DNA of 54,402 bases from an uncultured Bacteroidia bacterium (GCA_902784785.1 CACZWF010000002.1:1-54402); one strand, 5' to 3'. Positions 1 to 9,632 are shown, counted from the first letter of the stretch. Notes: generated from the sequence alone by a model not told the origin. Translations and numbers: made by a program.

Positions 1-2
1 CC

Positions 3-3000
3 TTGGATGCCTCCATCCCGGATATGACTCATCGGGAGGACAGCACGGCGCTGCGCATCCCTGCCGCTGCGGCGGCGATGAAAGTGAGTCTCACGGAAGG
101 CAAAACCACGGCCTCCCTGACGGCCGGCTCCGACATTACCGATGGCGTGATGAGTGTGCGGGACTTCCGTACGAATGCCGCACTGCGTATGGATCTGGAA
201 CGCAGCGGGCGCGAACTCAGTGGAACAGGCCAACTTGCGTTGGACAGTCTCGTGTATAACGGAATGGCCCTCGGAAACCGTACGGTGGATGTGCAGATAA
301 CGCCGTCGGAGCTCTATGAAAAAGCCGTCCGGGCGGATGTGCATCTGAACGACATCCCGCTCGAACTGGTCAGCGGCATCATTCAGATGGACGACATCGG
401 TTTGGATGGTTTTGTCCGGGCCAAAGCCACCGTGGACGGTCTGCCCGGACGCTACGACCTCTCCGCCGAGGTGCTGCCGATAGATGTCAGCGCCACCTAC
501 AAGCCTTACGATGTCAAGATGAGTCTGGGTAACACGCCCATTGTGATGAATCATAATAGAGTGGACCTCAATGATTTCCGTATCTATAGCGCGGATAGCT
601 CCTACCTGGCCCTCAATGGTGGGGTGGATATCGCTCAGATGCGTCTGGATGTAGCTGTGTCCGCCGATGATTTCTCTCCGGCGAAATTGGAAAAGGATGG
701 CCCTATCCCGGTCTATGGAAGTTTGGCGACTGATATTCAGGGGCGGGTGAGCGGACGGCTGGACAGTCTCTTTGCGGATGTGAACGTCACGATCCTGCCC
801 ACTACGGATATCACTTATCCGATTGATAAAAAGAATCTGGCGCAAGTCAAGCCGCACGGGACGGTCAATGTGAAATACGATACCGCCGACGGAGCGCTCA
901 ACCTGGACGGCGTCATCCACGTGGACGAAGGGCAGGTTCGTTATTCACCCAAGTTATACCCTATGATGCCCTTCCAGGTGGATTCGGCCAGCAATATCCG
1001 TTTCAGCGGGCCCCTCGGCAAGACGATGCTCAACATTTCCGCTTCGCAGCAGGCGAAGGCGGATGTGCAGTCGGAGGGAGAAGAGATGCGCCGGGTGGAT
1101 TTCAATACGGGTGTTCGCATCAACGGAGAACTTGATTCGCTGAATCTGGGCGCCATCGGTTTCTACCTCGAAGCCCCGAATGACGAAACCATCGAGCACG
1201 AACTCGCCGCAATGGACGAGGAAACGCGCGAGGGTACGGCGGCGGCTCTGCTGGCTACCGGAATGTATATGGGCGAAAGCAATGTGGCCGCGCAAAGGGG
1301 AGGATATGCCCTGTCCAGTATCATCAACAGCCGGCTCAATGCCGCGATGGCCAATTCCAAGATGGGAAAAATCATAGAAGTCGATATCAGCAGCGGACAG
1401 ACCGAGCACGCGGTCGGCAAGACCAATGACACAAACATCGCCATCAGCAAATCCCTGTTCAAGGACAAGTTGCGCATCACTGCCGGCTCTACCATCTCCG
1501 ACAATCCCGAGGTCAACAAAGCCAATGGCTTGCTCAGCCGAATCTCCGCCGATTATAAGCTGACAAAGTCGGGCAATGTGCTGCTGCGCCTGTTCGCCCA
1601 ACGCGACTATGACAATATTTTTGAAGGCGAACTCTATAAGTCCGGTATCGGCGTGGAGGCCGCCAAGCAATGGAAACGGGACTGCTACCTGCGTTCTAAG
1701 GGCGATACGATTACGCGCACCTACAAATTGACGGCGGATGCGGATGTCGCCTATCGTTCCAACAGCAGCATCGGCCCCAACCTCACCCTTACCCACTCGA
1801 TCCGCAACCTGATTGGGAATGGGGAGACCTTTGCGGTAAAGGGATACGGCGCCTATTATTGGGCCCTTCGCGACCGCTATCCGGGAGACCCGACCAAAAC
1901 CGACACCTACAAGGTCGGCGTCGATGCCTCGCTCACCTTCCCGTATCTGCACTGGGCGGGGGACAACAAACCCGATGGCGACACCCGTTACCGGATAGGA
2001 TACAAGTATGAGAATATTGCCGGCGGATGTCGCGTTCACAAGGCCTCCGGCGGATTTTCGTACTTCATCCGTCCTTCCCGTTACCTCACGCACGTTTTCA
2101 CTCCCATTTCGCTTTCTGTTGTCCGAACAGACATCGAAGCGAAGGGCGTGAATAGTGCGGATGCCTTTCCGGAACTCGTCAGGATGCTGGCCGGAAACGA
2201 ATTCGTCCCCTCTATCGGCTACGGGCTCACTTACAGCGATTACCGCTTCAAGCGGGGGGTCAATACGATGTTTGACTTTGAAGTGAAAGAATCAAGCAAC
2301 CTGATCAACGCGACCTATAGCGCCTTCGGCCGTCCCTGGGATGAAAAAGAGAAAAAGATTATCGGCCTTCCCTTCAACCAGTTCGTCAAACTGACGGTCG
2401 AACTGTGCAACAAGTTCAACCTGACGGAACAGGTCAGTATCGCCACCCGTCTTTTTGCGGGCGCCAATGTGCCGTTGGGAAACTCCGACAGCGCGCCGCT
2501 TTCCGAAGCGTTCTATGCCGGCGGCCCCAACAGCCTGCGGGCGGCCCAACCCTACGCCTACGGCCCGGGCAATTTCCACAGTTCCAAATACAACCAGAGT
2601 TTCTTCCACGCCGGCGATGTCAAACTGGAAGCCAACCTGGAACTGCGTTTCCCTATTTTCTGGAAAGTCTTCGGTGCCGTATTTTTTGATGCCGGCAATG
2701 TCTGGAATTGGCGCAATACTTCAGACCTCCTCAGTCCCGAGGATTACGCGCTCGTTGTCGAGAAGATGGGCTTGACCGAGGACATCCGGGACGGCATCAT
2801 CGGGAACCCGGATCTCGCCCGGCAGATTGCCCTGGGCACCGGCGCGGGACTCCGCCTCGACCTCGACGGGCTCGTCATCCGCCTGGACCTGGGTGTAGGC
2901 ATCCACGCGCCCTACCAGACCTACAAATACACCAAAGATTTCACGCCGGACTTCTCGCAGCCCATCACCACCTACTACAACATCCCTTCCGTCCTCGACG

Positions 3001-3038
3001 CCCTCCGACTTAACTTCGGCATCGGCTATCCGTTCTAA
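3..3038 (+). CDS. TamB C-terminal region fused to an Omp85/TamL-type outer-membrane barrel (5' partial)
   Basis: The frame is open from the window edge, so the N-terminus (expected inner-membrane anchor) lies outside; the TTG at base 3 is probably internal. Residues ~1-560 read as TamB (DUF490): repetitive beta-rich sequence, then the usual TamB ending with NIAISKSLFKDKLRITAGS near 478 and a segment ISADYKLTKSGNVLLRLF near 514. From ~574 to 1011 the chain reads as an Omp85/TamL barrel: THSIRNLIGNGE, FIRPSRYLTHVFTPISLS, GGPNSLRAAQPYAYGPGNF, LEANLELRFPIFWKVFGAVF and a terminal aromatic (GIGYPF). No POTRA repeats, signal peptide or stop separate the halves. TamB/TamA-type proteins help move lipids or proteins to the outer membrane. 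A natural fusion or an in-frame deletion between neighbouring tamB and tamL genes are both possible. Confidence is high for both halves. Confidence 0.85.
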   Translation: MDASIPDMTHREDSTALRIPAAAAAMKVSLTEGKTTASLTAGSDITDGVMSVRDFRTNAALRMDLERSGRELSGTGQLALDSLVYNGMALGNRTVDVQITPSELYEKAVRADVHLNDIPLELVSGIIQMDDIGLDGFVRAKATVDGLPGRYDLSAEVLPIDVSATYKPYDVKMSLGNTPIVMNHNRVDLNDFRIYSADSSYLALNGGVDIAQMRLDVAVSADDFSPAKLEKDGPIPVYGSLATDIQGRVSGRLDSLFADVNVTILPTTDITYPIDKKNLAQVKPHGTVNVKYDTADGALNLDGVIHVDEGQVRYSPKLYPMMPFQVDSASNIRFSGPLGKTMLNISASQQAKADVQSEGEEMRRVDFNTGVRINGELDSLNLGAIGFYLEAPNDETIEHELAAMDEETREGTAAALLATGMYMGESNVAAQRGGYALSSIINSRLNAAMANSKMGKIIEVDISSGQTEHAVGKTNDTNIAISKSLFKDKLRITAGSTISDNPEVNKANGLLSRISADYKLTKSGNVLLRLFAQRDYDNIFEGELYKSGIGVEAAKQWKRDCYLRSKGDTITRTYKLTADADVAYRSNSSIGPNLTLTHSIRNLIGNGETFAVKGYGAYYWALRDRYPGDPTKTDTYKVGVDASLTFPYLHWAGDNKPDGDTRYRIGYKYENIAGGCRVHKASGGFSYFIRPSRYLTHVFTPISLSVVRTDIEAKGVNSADAFPELVRMLAGNEFVPSIGYGLTYSDYRFKRGVNTMFDFEVKESSNLINATYSAFGRPWDEKEKKIIGLPFNQFVKLTVELCNKFNLTEQVSIATRLFAGANVPLGNSDSAPLSEAFYAGGPNSLRAAQPYAYGPGNFHSSKYNQSFFHAGDVKLEANLELRFPIFWKVFGAVFFDAGNVWNWRNTSDLLSPEDYALVVEKMGLTEDIRDGIIGNPDLARQIALGTGAGLRLDLDGLVIRLDLGVGIHAPYQTYKYTKDFTPDFSQPITTYYNIPSVLDALRLNFGIGYPF

Positions 3039-3119
3039 CCTGCCCGGATGGTCGGTCTAGTTCTTACGCCTCGTCCAATTGCTTTTCTATCAAATTATGA
3101 AAAACTCATAATGAAAATC

Positions 3120-3974
3120 TCATAATATCAGTTTGAATCCTACCCACAGATGGGTGAGTAGGTCACTGGCGTCCCAGGCTTCCGTCGTGCGTTCCGCCGT
3201 CAGGAAATCGGCCGCCGCCCCGTGGATCCAGACACCCAGTTCGGCCGCCGTCAGCGCGTCATAGCCCCGGGCGAGCAGGCCTCCGATGAGTCCGGTCAAC
3301 ACATCGCCGCTGCCTCCTTTGGCCAGTCCTGCATTGCCCGTATCGTTGGTATAACAAAGCCCTTTGCTCGTATAGACTCTCGTGCGCGGGCCCTTTCTCA
3401 CCAGCACGCAAGCGGTTTCCCGGCAGAAATCAAGGATGCGTTCGTCTGTTATCTGTTCCGTCGGAACCTGCAACAACCGTCCCAGTTCGCCCAGATGCGG
3501 AGTAAGAACGCTGTCGCACGGGAGCAGCGTTTTCAATTCGGGGCGCCGGGCCAGCCCGTTCAAGGCATCCGCGTCCAGCAGCAACTTTTTGGGATGGTCG
3601 GGATGCGTTTCGTTCCAGTCCTTGACCGTCCGGAGCAAAGTCGACAGGGCGGATTGGGTTTCAGCCTCCTGCCCCAGTCCGGGACCGACGGCGATGGCGT
3701 CATACTCATCGAGCGCCGGCACTGCGCTGAAATACCTCCCCGGGTCTTCGGACAGTTTGGCGGACGGATAAGCGCTCACGGCCGCCAGTAATGCCCTTTC
3801 GGTGGAATGAAGGGTCACCAGCCCGCATCCGGAACGCAAGGCCGCGCCCGTCGCCAGCAAGGCGGCTCCCGGCATTCTTTGACACCCGGCAATCACCAGC
3901 AGACGGCCGAAATCTCCTTTGTGTCCGTCTTCCGCCCGAGGCAGAAGTTTCCCCGAAAAACGCGGCTTATTCAT
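3120..3974 (-). CDS. nnrD: ADP-dependent (S)-NAD(P)H-hydrate dehydratase, single-domain
   Basis: 284 aa, the YjeF C-terminal/ribokinase-like domain only; the epimerase (NnrE) half found in bifunctional proteins is absent. Family signatures are visible: GDFGRLLVIAG near the N-terminus, YDAIAVGPGLG, LLLDADALN, LTPHLGELGRLL and the nucleotide-site loop GNAGLAKGGSGDVLTGLIGG near residue 215. The enzyme repairs hydrated NADH/NADPH in the cytosol. Its ATG overlaps the 3' end of the upstream susD-like gene by 8 bp, so it is probably translated from the SusCD transcript, an unusual partner for a housekeeping repair enzyme. It converges on the TamB-barrel gene across an 81-bp gap in which I see no clear terminator. 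Confidence 0.93.
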   Translation of the reverse strand: MNKPRFSGKLLPRAEDGHKGDFGRLLVIAGCQRMPGAALLATGAALRSGCGLVTLHSTERALLAAVSAYPSAKLSEDPGRYFSAVPALDEYDAIAVGPGLGQEAETQSALSTLLRTVKDWNETHPDHPKKLLLDADALNGLARRPELKTLLPCDSVLTPHLGELGRLLQVPTEQITDERILDFCRETACVLVRKGPRTRVYTSKGLCYTNDTGNAGLAKGGSGDVLTGLIGGLLARGYDALTAAELGVWIHGAAADFLTAERTTEAWDASDLLTHLWVGFKLIL

Positions 3975-5589
3975 ATCCCTTGTTTTGCTTGAGATTGTGG
4001 TTGACGGCGATCGCGTCGGCGGGGATGGGGAAGACCGTGGTGTAGCCGTTCTCTTCGTCCGGCAGTTGCGGACGCGAGGTCCGGGCGTCTCCGAACACCC
4101 CGAATCGGACCATGTCCTGACGGCGGTGTCCCTCCCAGCACAGTTCCAGCATACGCTCCCGAAGGATGTCGTTCAGCGTGACCGTCGTCAACGCGGGGGC
4201 GTTCGCCCGCTCGCGTACCAGATTGACAAGGTCCAACGCATCCTGACCGGAACGAAGCAGCGCCTCGGCCTTCATCAGCACCACATCCGCGTAGCGGAAC
4301 ACGACCAAGTCGTTGTGTATGTGTTTGCCGTCGGTCGTGCAGTTGGGGTCGTATTCATATTTTTTCATCCGGGCGCCCGCCACTTTTTCATCCACATTGC
4401 CCGTCAAGACCGGGGACACGGAGCGAGGCTTGTACACCAGCGGGGTGGTTTTGTTCAAATAGACCGGCTTGCCATTCATATCCACCGCCGTCCCGCTCCA
4501 GAAGTTCATTCTGAAACGCGGGTCCTCGTCGTCCTGCTCGAAATGGTTGGCGTCCAGCAACTCCAGCGTGGCGCAAGGGCCATTTTCCCCGCACATCCCC
4601 ATCGCTGCGGCGTGGTCGTAATGCAAAGAACGGAAAATATACAGGAACTGCGACGCATAGCGGTCCGGATCCATCGGAATGGTCAGGATGTTCTCGTGGG
4701 AACGCTCGTTCGTCGTGGAGAAATTCTCTGCATAAGTGGAGGACAAATGATAGTCGCCTTCGGGGAACATACTGAAGGAATCGCAGTAGTCGATACATTT
4801 TTGGTAGCATTCGGGATGGAGCGCGCGGACACCGTCCGTCCAGTCGTCATCCATATACACATCCGCGTTCAGGTACAGTTTGGCCAGCAGGCAATAGACC
4901 ACGGGACGGGTGATACGCCCGTACCAGGCGCCCAGATAATTGCTGCGTTCCAGCGGCAGCAGCGGACGGACCGCCTCCAATTCGCTCACCACAAAATCAA
5001 AGACCACGCTCCGGTCCTCCTGCTCCACTTTCGACAGCGGAACATCGTGCTCCGTGACCAGCGGCACGCGGGCATACAAATCCAGCAGATAATAATACAT
5101 AAAAGCCCGGATGGCCCGCAATTCCGCGTTGAGGCCGAGTTTCTCCTCTTCCGTCATATAGGAGGAATAACGCTCTACCAGGTACAGCGCCGTGTTGGAC
5201 TTGACAATCATCTGGAAAAGATAGTTCCAGGCATTTTTGATGGGCTCTTCCCCGTCTTCCCAGGAATGGCCGTACAGACGCGCCCAAAGCCCGCCGTCGT
5301 TCCAGTCCGCTCCGCGAATCGGAATGATGGCCTCGTCGCTCGTGATGGTCTGCAAATCATAGATACCCCGGCCGGTCCCCATAATGCCATTGCCGTTTTC
5401 ATCCGAACCGAAATGGGCGTAGAGGTCTCCCAGCGTCGCCAGATAAAAACTTTTGGCATCCTTGATCAAATCGGATTCGTCCAATTGGTCCTTGGGGTTT
5501 TCATCCAGGAAATGGCAGGAAACGACCGTTAGGGACAGCAAAAGCAGGGTCGCCGCCCGTTTGAAAGGAATATGCTGAATACTGATCAT
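3967..5589 (-). CDS. SusD/RagB-family nutrient-binding lipoprotein
   Basis: 540 aa. The N-terminus is a lipoprotein signal with the lipobox ending at Cys25 (LTVVSC), followed by FLDENPKDQLDESDLI, the usual SusD start. The RagB/SusD helical (TPR-like) scaffold follows, with LRAIRAFMYYYLLDLYARVPLVTE near residue 140 and the C-terminal RERMLELCWEGHRRQDMVRFG. SusD proteins sit on the cell surface and form a lid over the SusC transporter. Its ATG overlaps the SusC stop (TAATG), and its stop overlaps the nnrD start. No glycosidase lies in this small operon, so the substrate cannot be guessed. Confidence 0.95.
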   Translation of the reverse strand: MISIQHIPFKRAATLLLLSLTVVSCHFLDENPKDQLDESDLIKDAKSFYLATLGDLYAHFGSDENGNGIMGTGRGIYDLQTITSDEAIIPIRGADWNDGGLWARLYGHSWEDGEEPIKNAWNYLFQMIVKSNTALYLVERYSSYMTEEEKLGLNAELRAIRAFMYYYLLDLYARVPLVTEHDVPLSKVEQEDRSVVFDFVVSELEAVRPLLPLERSNYLGAWYGRITRPVVYCLLAKLYLNADVYMDDDWTDGVRALHPECYQKCIDYCDSFSMFPEGDYHLSSTYAENFSTTNERSHENILTIPMDPDRYASQFLYIFRSLHYDHAAAMGMCGENGPCATLELLDANHFEQDDEDPRFRMNFWSGTAVDMNGKPVYLNKTTPLVYKPRSVSPVLTGNVDEKVAGARMKKYEYDPNCTTDGKHIHNDLVVFRYADVVLMKAEALLRSGQDALDLVNLVRERANAPALTTVTLNDILRERMLELCWEGHRRQDMVRFGVFGDARTSRPQLPDEENGYTTVFPIPADAIAVNHNLKQNKGYE

Positions 5590-8258
5590 TAGAATTGAAT
5601 GCTTACGTTGAGGGAATAAGAACGATAGACCGGGAACGAGATTTTGTCATCCAAGCCGAAGGTGGAATCGACCACCGAAGAGTTGAGCATCGGCGTCAGT
5701 CCGGAATAACCCGTGAAGGTGGCGACGTTGTTGACGGAAGCGCTGACGCGCAGGTTGCGGATGAAACGCGCTTTGCCCAACGGGATGTTCCAGCCCACCG
5801 TGATGTAGTCGATATTGACATAATCTCCTTTTTCCAGCCAATAGTCGGTCACCAGCTGGTCGTTGATTTTCTCCTTGACCGCCTGACGCAAGACATTGTA
5901 ATAAGGGAGGGAACCCACATTCATATAAGTGAGCGAAGTGCCGTTGAAAATTTTGTGTCCGAAGGCTCCGTTCACCTGCATGGAGATATCGACGGACTTG
6001 TAGCGGAAACTGATGTTGGAGCCGAGCATCACCTTCGGAGACACCTGACCCGCCACATAACGGTCCGCTCCGTCATCGATGATTCCGTCTCCGTTGATAT
6101 CCTCGATGAGATAGTGACGCTCCCCATTCTCATCCGGATCGCTTAAACCGACGCAATGCGGCAGATAATACACACCCAAGGGCTGGCCGACAATCTGGTG
6201 GACCACATCGTTGTGCCCTCCGTGGAAGCCGGCGCCCGTCAGGGAGTTGATGCCGGCGATATCGGGGGCGGAAAGATATTCGCCCTGGTAGTAGCCGCTC
6301 AGCGAAATGAGTTTGTTCTGCTGCCAGGCCAGGTTCATATTGATATTCAACTCGACATCCTTGGTCTGAATCGGAGCGCCGCCCAATCCGATTTCCACAC
6401 CGGTGTTGGACATTTTTCCCAAGTTGGCCATCAGGCGGTTGTAGGCGAAAGGCGGCACGCCGACCTCATACTCATACAACATATCCCGGGTCAAAGAATA
6501 GTAGTAACTCACATTGAAAATCAGGCGGTTCTTGAAGAAGGCGGAGGACACATCCACGTTGGCGGAAGAACGGATCTCCCAGCGGAGGTCGGGGTTGGCG
6601 TTGCGCACGATACCCATCGATACGGCTGACGCGCCTTCGTAGGGAACGAGTTCCGTCGGCATCAGCAGCTGCCGGGAGTAGTAGGCGCTCAACGCTCCCT
6701 GGTTACCGGAAAGACCGTAGCCCACATTCAGACGGAGGTCATCCAGCCAGGAGACATTTTTCAAGAACGGCTCCTTGGAGGCCACCCAGGTCGCGGAAAC
6801 GGAAGGGAAGAAGCCCCAGCGGTGGTTGGCGCCGAAGAGCGAGGAGGCATCCGCGCGGACATTGGCGTTCAGGATGTAGCGGGAAGCGACTTTGTAGGCC
6901 CCGCCCAACATAAAGGAAAGCATCTTCACGTCCTCATAATAGGAAGCGGTGCCATCCCAGGGACGGGAAGAGCCGGCCTGCAGGGAATGGTAGCCCAGCG
7001 CGTTGGTCGTAAAGCCCGTCGTGGTGCTGTAAGAACCGTCCTGGATTCCTTTCTGAATCTCGGCCAAGGCATTCAGTTCCAAATGATGAATCCCGAAATC
7101 CTGCTTGTATTCCAGGTTGAGATTGGCCAATAGTTCCTGCGAGCGCTGCCGGCCGCGAAAAGCCTCGCCGCCGCTGGCCACATAGGTGGGCAGGAAATGG
7201 GCGTTGTCGGTCGTCGAATAAGAGTAGGAGGCGAAAAGGTCCAGTTTCAACGACTTCAAAATATCGATGCCGACTTTGAGATGCGCGTTGAACGAGGCGT
7301 TGTCGTTGTCGTATTTTTTGTCAAGCAGCGCGCTGGGATTGGAAATCTGGCTGGCGGACGGAAGGGCGGGATAAGACCCGTCCACCTTGCCGGCCGGGAA
7401 GGTCGGGTTGAAGGTCGCCGAGGAATAAAAGAGTTGCTGCAAGTCTTCCAACTGGGAAATGTGCTGCAAGGCGCCGAACATACCGAAGTCAAACTGGACG
7501 ACACCGCCGAAGGCTTTCTGGCTGAGGTCCACCTTCGCCGTGTAGTTCTGGTGGTTGTTGGTCTTGATGACCGAATTGCGGTCCAAAATGGCGATGGACG
7601 CGCGGTAGTTGCTCTCTTCAGTGCCCCCGCTGAGCGCGAGGTGATGCTTTTGGATATAGCCCACACGGGTCGGCACATCCACCCAGTTGGTGGAGGCCCC
7701 GCCGTCCTGCCAGATATAGCCGTGGCTGTTGTTCCATTCCCGGAACCCGTCGGCGGAAAGCATCTGCAGGTTCTTGTAGATGGCCTCCACGCCGCCCGTC
7801 ACATCATAACTGATGCTGAAACGGCCGCTCTTGCCCTTGACGGTGTTGACCACGATGACACCCGAAGCGCCCCGGGACCCGTACTGGGAAGTCTCGGAAG
7901 CGTCCTTCAATATGGTGAAACTCTCGATATCGCCCGGATAGAGCGTCCCCAGCGTCTCCAGGTCGCTGGTCACCCCGTCGATGACGACCAGAGGGTTGTT
8001 GCCGCCCGTCAACGAAGTCGTACCCCTCACGCGTACGGCATTGAGCATCGCGCCCCGGTCCGCGCCCGAAGAAATCGTCACACCGGCGCTCTGTCCGCTC
8101 AAGGCGCCCAGACCGTCCGTGACCAGGCCTTTGTTCATCTGTTCCCTTGTGATCGTGTGCGAACGCATCGTCGTGTCTATCTCCGACTGCGCCCCCGCCG
8201 GCAAGAGAAACGCCAGCAGCGCCACAAGGGTCGCGAGTATATTAATCCGTTTTTTCAT
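5589..8258 (-). CDS. SusC/RagA-family TonB-dependent transporter lacking the carboxypeptidase-D-like N-domain
   Basis: 889 aa from the ATG at 8258 (MKKRINILATL..., a good signal peptide ending near AGAQ); the frame extends 20 codons further upstream, but that part is not signal-like and lies upstream of the predicted promoter. The plug starts almost at once after the signal (GLGALSGQSAGVTISSG, VRVRGTTSLTGGNNPLVVIDG, SFTILKDASETSQYGSRGASG), so the CarboxypepD_reg-like domain of most SusC proteins is absent. The rest is a 22-strand type barrel ending in FPVYRSYSLNVSIQF. It imports a ligand through the outer membrane with TonB energy. A TAnnTTTG promoter lies just upstream and a terminator separates it from the preceding gene. 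Confidence 0.95.
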   Translation of the reverse strand: MKKRINILATLVALLAFLLPAGAQSEIDTTMRSHTITREQMNKGLVTDGLGALSGQSAGVTISSGADRGAMLNAVRVRGTTSLTGGNNPLVVIDGVTSDLETLGTLYPGDIESFTILKDASETSQYGSRGASGVIVVNTVKGKSGRFSISYDVTGGVEAIYKNLQMLSADGFREWNNSHGYIWQDGGASTNWVDVPTRVGYIQKHHLALSGGTEESNYRASIAILDRNSVIKTNNHQNYTAKVDLSQKAFGGVVQFDFGMFGALQHISQLEDLQQLFYSSATFNPTFPAGKVDGSYPALPSASQISNPSALLDKKYDNDNASFNAHLKVGIDILKSLKLDLFASYSYSTTDNAHFLPTYVASGGEAFRGRQRSQELLANLNLEYKQDFGIHHLELNALAEIQKGIQDGSYSTTTGFTTNALGYHSLQAGSSRPWDGTASYYEDVKMLSFMLGGAYKVASRYILNANVRADASSLFGANHRWGFFPSVSATWVASKEPFLKNVSWLDDLRLNVGYGLSGNQGALSAYYSRQLLMPTELVPYEGASAVSMGIVRNANPDLRWEIRSSANVDVSSAFFKNRLIFNVSYYYSLTRDMLYEYEVGVPPFAYNRLMANLGKMSNTGVEIGLGGAPIQTKDVELNINMNLAWQQNKLISLSGYYQGEYLSAPDIAGINSLTGAGFHGGHNDVVHQIVGQPLGVYYLPHCVGLSDPDENGERHYLIEDINGDGIIDDGADRYVAGQVSPKVMLGSNISFRYKSVDISMQVNGAFGHKIFNGTSLTYMNVGSLPYYNVLRQAVKEKINDQLVTDYWLEKGDYVNIDYITVGWNIPLGKARFIRNLRVSASVNNVATFTGYSGLTPMLNSSVVDSTFGLDDKISFPVYRSYSLNVSIQF

Positions 8259-8280
8259 ATCCGGTTCATTAGGTCCGTTA

Positions 8281-8288
8281 CAAAGGTA
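8281..8288 (-). promoter_or_regulatory. Predicted -7 promoter box (TACCTTTG) for the susC-susD-nnrD operon
   Basis: On the minus strand the sequence is TACCTTTG, a perfect match to the Bacteroides -7 consensus TAnnTTTG, 23 bp upstream of the susC ATG at 8258. The -33 region is T-rich rather than a clear TTTG. It lies after the terminator of the preceding gene, as expected for an independent operon. Confidence 0.6.
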
Positions 8289-8360
8289 ATGATTTTTAGG
8301 AAAAAGACATATCCCCAATGCCGTTTTCCTTAACTTCTTGTCTTTTAGTTGAATATGTAA

Positions 8361-8390
8361 AATCGCCTCCCGGAAATCCAGGAGGCGATT
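8361..8390 (-). terminator. Intrinsic terminator after the metallophosphoesterase gene
   Basis: AATCGCCTCC and GGAGGCGATT form a perfect 10-bp stem around a 10-nt loop, followed on the minus strand by TTTT-rich sequence (the ATT of the stem runs into TTACATATT). It lies 40 bp past the stop of the gene at 8431 and separates the long PUL operon from the downstream susC operon. T residues also follow on the plus strand, but no gene reads into it from that side. Confidence 0.8.
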
Positions 8391-8430
8391 TTCTGCAAAA
8401 ATCTATCAGTCAATACTTTAGATAAAACGG

Positions 8431-9606
8431 CTATTTGCTCTTGGACCAGTTGTGCTGCAGCTGACCTTGTTCGTCGTAGGTGTTGAGCTCGATGCCTTTG
8501 GCGGTGATGACCACATCCATCCTTTCGGTGTTGCTGTTGATGACGATGGGATATCCGATGCCGTCCACCCCGGCGTCCTGTACTTTGTATTGATGGTAAT
8601 GAGCGCTGAGCATCAGGTCAATGCCCGCCTCGGAAAGCACCGGCGTGAAGTTCTTGGACATCCATTGCTCCCCGTACCAGGCGCCCTTTCTGGAGAAGGT
8701 AGGGACGTGAATCAGGCAGATTTTGATGGGGGCGCTGGTGAAGGAAGGGTCTTTCACGGCTTTTTTCAGCCACGCCAACTCCTGGGCCCGATAATTGTCA
8801 TAATCGGCCATTCCGCTGTATTCGCAACTGTTGTCCGGCTTGTCCTCTCCGCCGTCCAGCACGATGAAGGCGGCCGGTCCCTGGCGGAAACTGTAGTAAA
8901 ATTCGCCCGTCGAGGTGGGGTACAGGTCATAGACTTTGTTGGCGTCGCGGCCGCGTCCTTCGTGGTTGCCCCGGACAAAAATGGTCGGAATTCGGGACAC
9001 CTGTTCGGCGATGGGGGCGATGCTGTGCTTGATGACCGTGTCGATGGAAACGGCATAGGAGGCGATGTCACCGTTCAGCACCAAAAAATCGGTCTTGGCG
9101 GGGTCGATGGGCGAGGCCAGCGTGGTGAATCGTTTGTCGTCGAAATGAATGTCGTTGAGGATGGAGAAACGGCAGGTGTCGGCGCGGCTGTCCAGCGTGC
9201 GGATGGAATACTCGCGCTGTCCTTTCTTCACATTTCCGAAAACCCTGCGCTCAGGTCCGTAAACGCTGCGATAGGCGTTGGAATCATCTTTGACCACCTT
9301 CCCGATGATGCGGTAGCGGTAGGCCGTACCCGGCTGGAGTCCGTCGATGCGCACGTGGTGGAAGGTGCCGGTGACACGTTTGCCGAAGCGGCTTTCATAG
9401 TAACGCGGACGGGCGCAGGTCTCAAACGACGTCCCGTCGACAGGGGCTATCTCCACATAGTCCAGAGAGGGTTCCTGACCAATCCAGATGAGCGTGAACC
9501 CGGTCTCGGACACATTGTGGACCCAGGGACCGTACATAATGTTCGCCGCACCGGCAGCCAGAGCGCTTCCTATCAAGAGGGCAAACAGGAGGATGATTCT
9601 TTTCAT
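8431..9606 (-). CDS. Secreted calcineurin-like metallophosphoesterase with purple-acid-phosphatase N-domain
   Basis: 391 aa from the ATG at 9606 (MKRIILLFALLIGSALAAGAA, signal peptide). Residues ~25-120 form a fibronectin-like purple-acid-phosphatase N-terminal domain (TGFTLIWIG, HHVRIDGLQPGTAYRYRI). The catalytic domain shows the metal-ligand blocks in order: LNDIHFDD, LNGDIAS, VRGNHEGR, CLIHVPTF and SAHYHQYK. The usual GHxH is AHYH here. This predicts a periplasmic or surface phosphomonoesterase or phosphodiesterase using two metals. It is the last gene of the PUL gene series, with its own candidate promoter, and could remove phosphate from the products of the EEP enzymes upstream (inference). 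Confidence 0.88.
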   Translation of the reverse strand: MKRIILLFALLIGSALAAGAANIMYGPWVHNVSETGFTLIWIGQEPSLDYVEIAPVDGTSFETCARPRYYESRFGKRVTGTFHHVRIDGLQPGTAYRYRIIGKVVKDDSNAYRSVYGPERRVFGNVKKGQREYSIRTLDSRADTCRFSILNDIHFDDKRFTTLASPIDPAKTDFLVLNGDIASYAVSIDTVIKHSIAPIAEQVSRIPTIFVRGNHEGRGRDANKVYDLYPTSTGEFYYSFRQGPAAFIVLDGGEDKPDNSCEYSGMADYDNYRAQELAWLKKAVKDPSFTSAPIKICLIHVPTFSRKGAWYGEQWMSKNFTPVLSEAGIDLMLSAHYHQYKVQDAGVDGIGYPIVINSNTERMDVVITAKGIELNTYDEQGQLQHNWSKSK

Positions 9607-9632
9607 ATAGGATATCAATGATTTCGTTTCGG

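Noticed and set aside
954-2093. A 379-codon open frame opposite the TamB-barrel gene
   Set aside because: Antisense shadow caused by GC-rich codons; no recognisable protein features.
3919-5532. A 537-codon open frame on the plus strand
   Set aside because: Antisense shadow of the SusD gene, low-complexity His/Arg/Val-rich translation.
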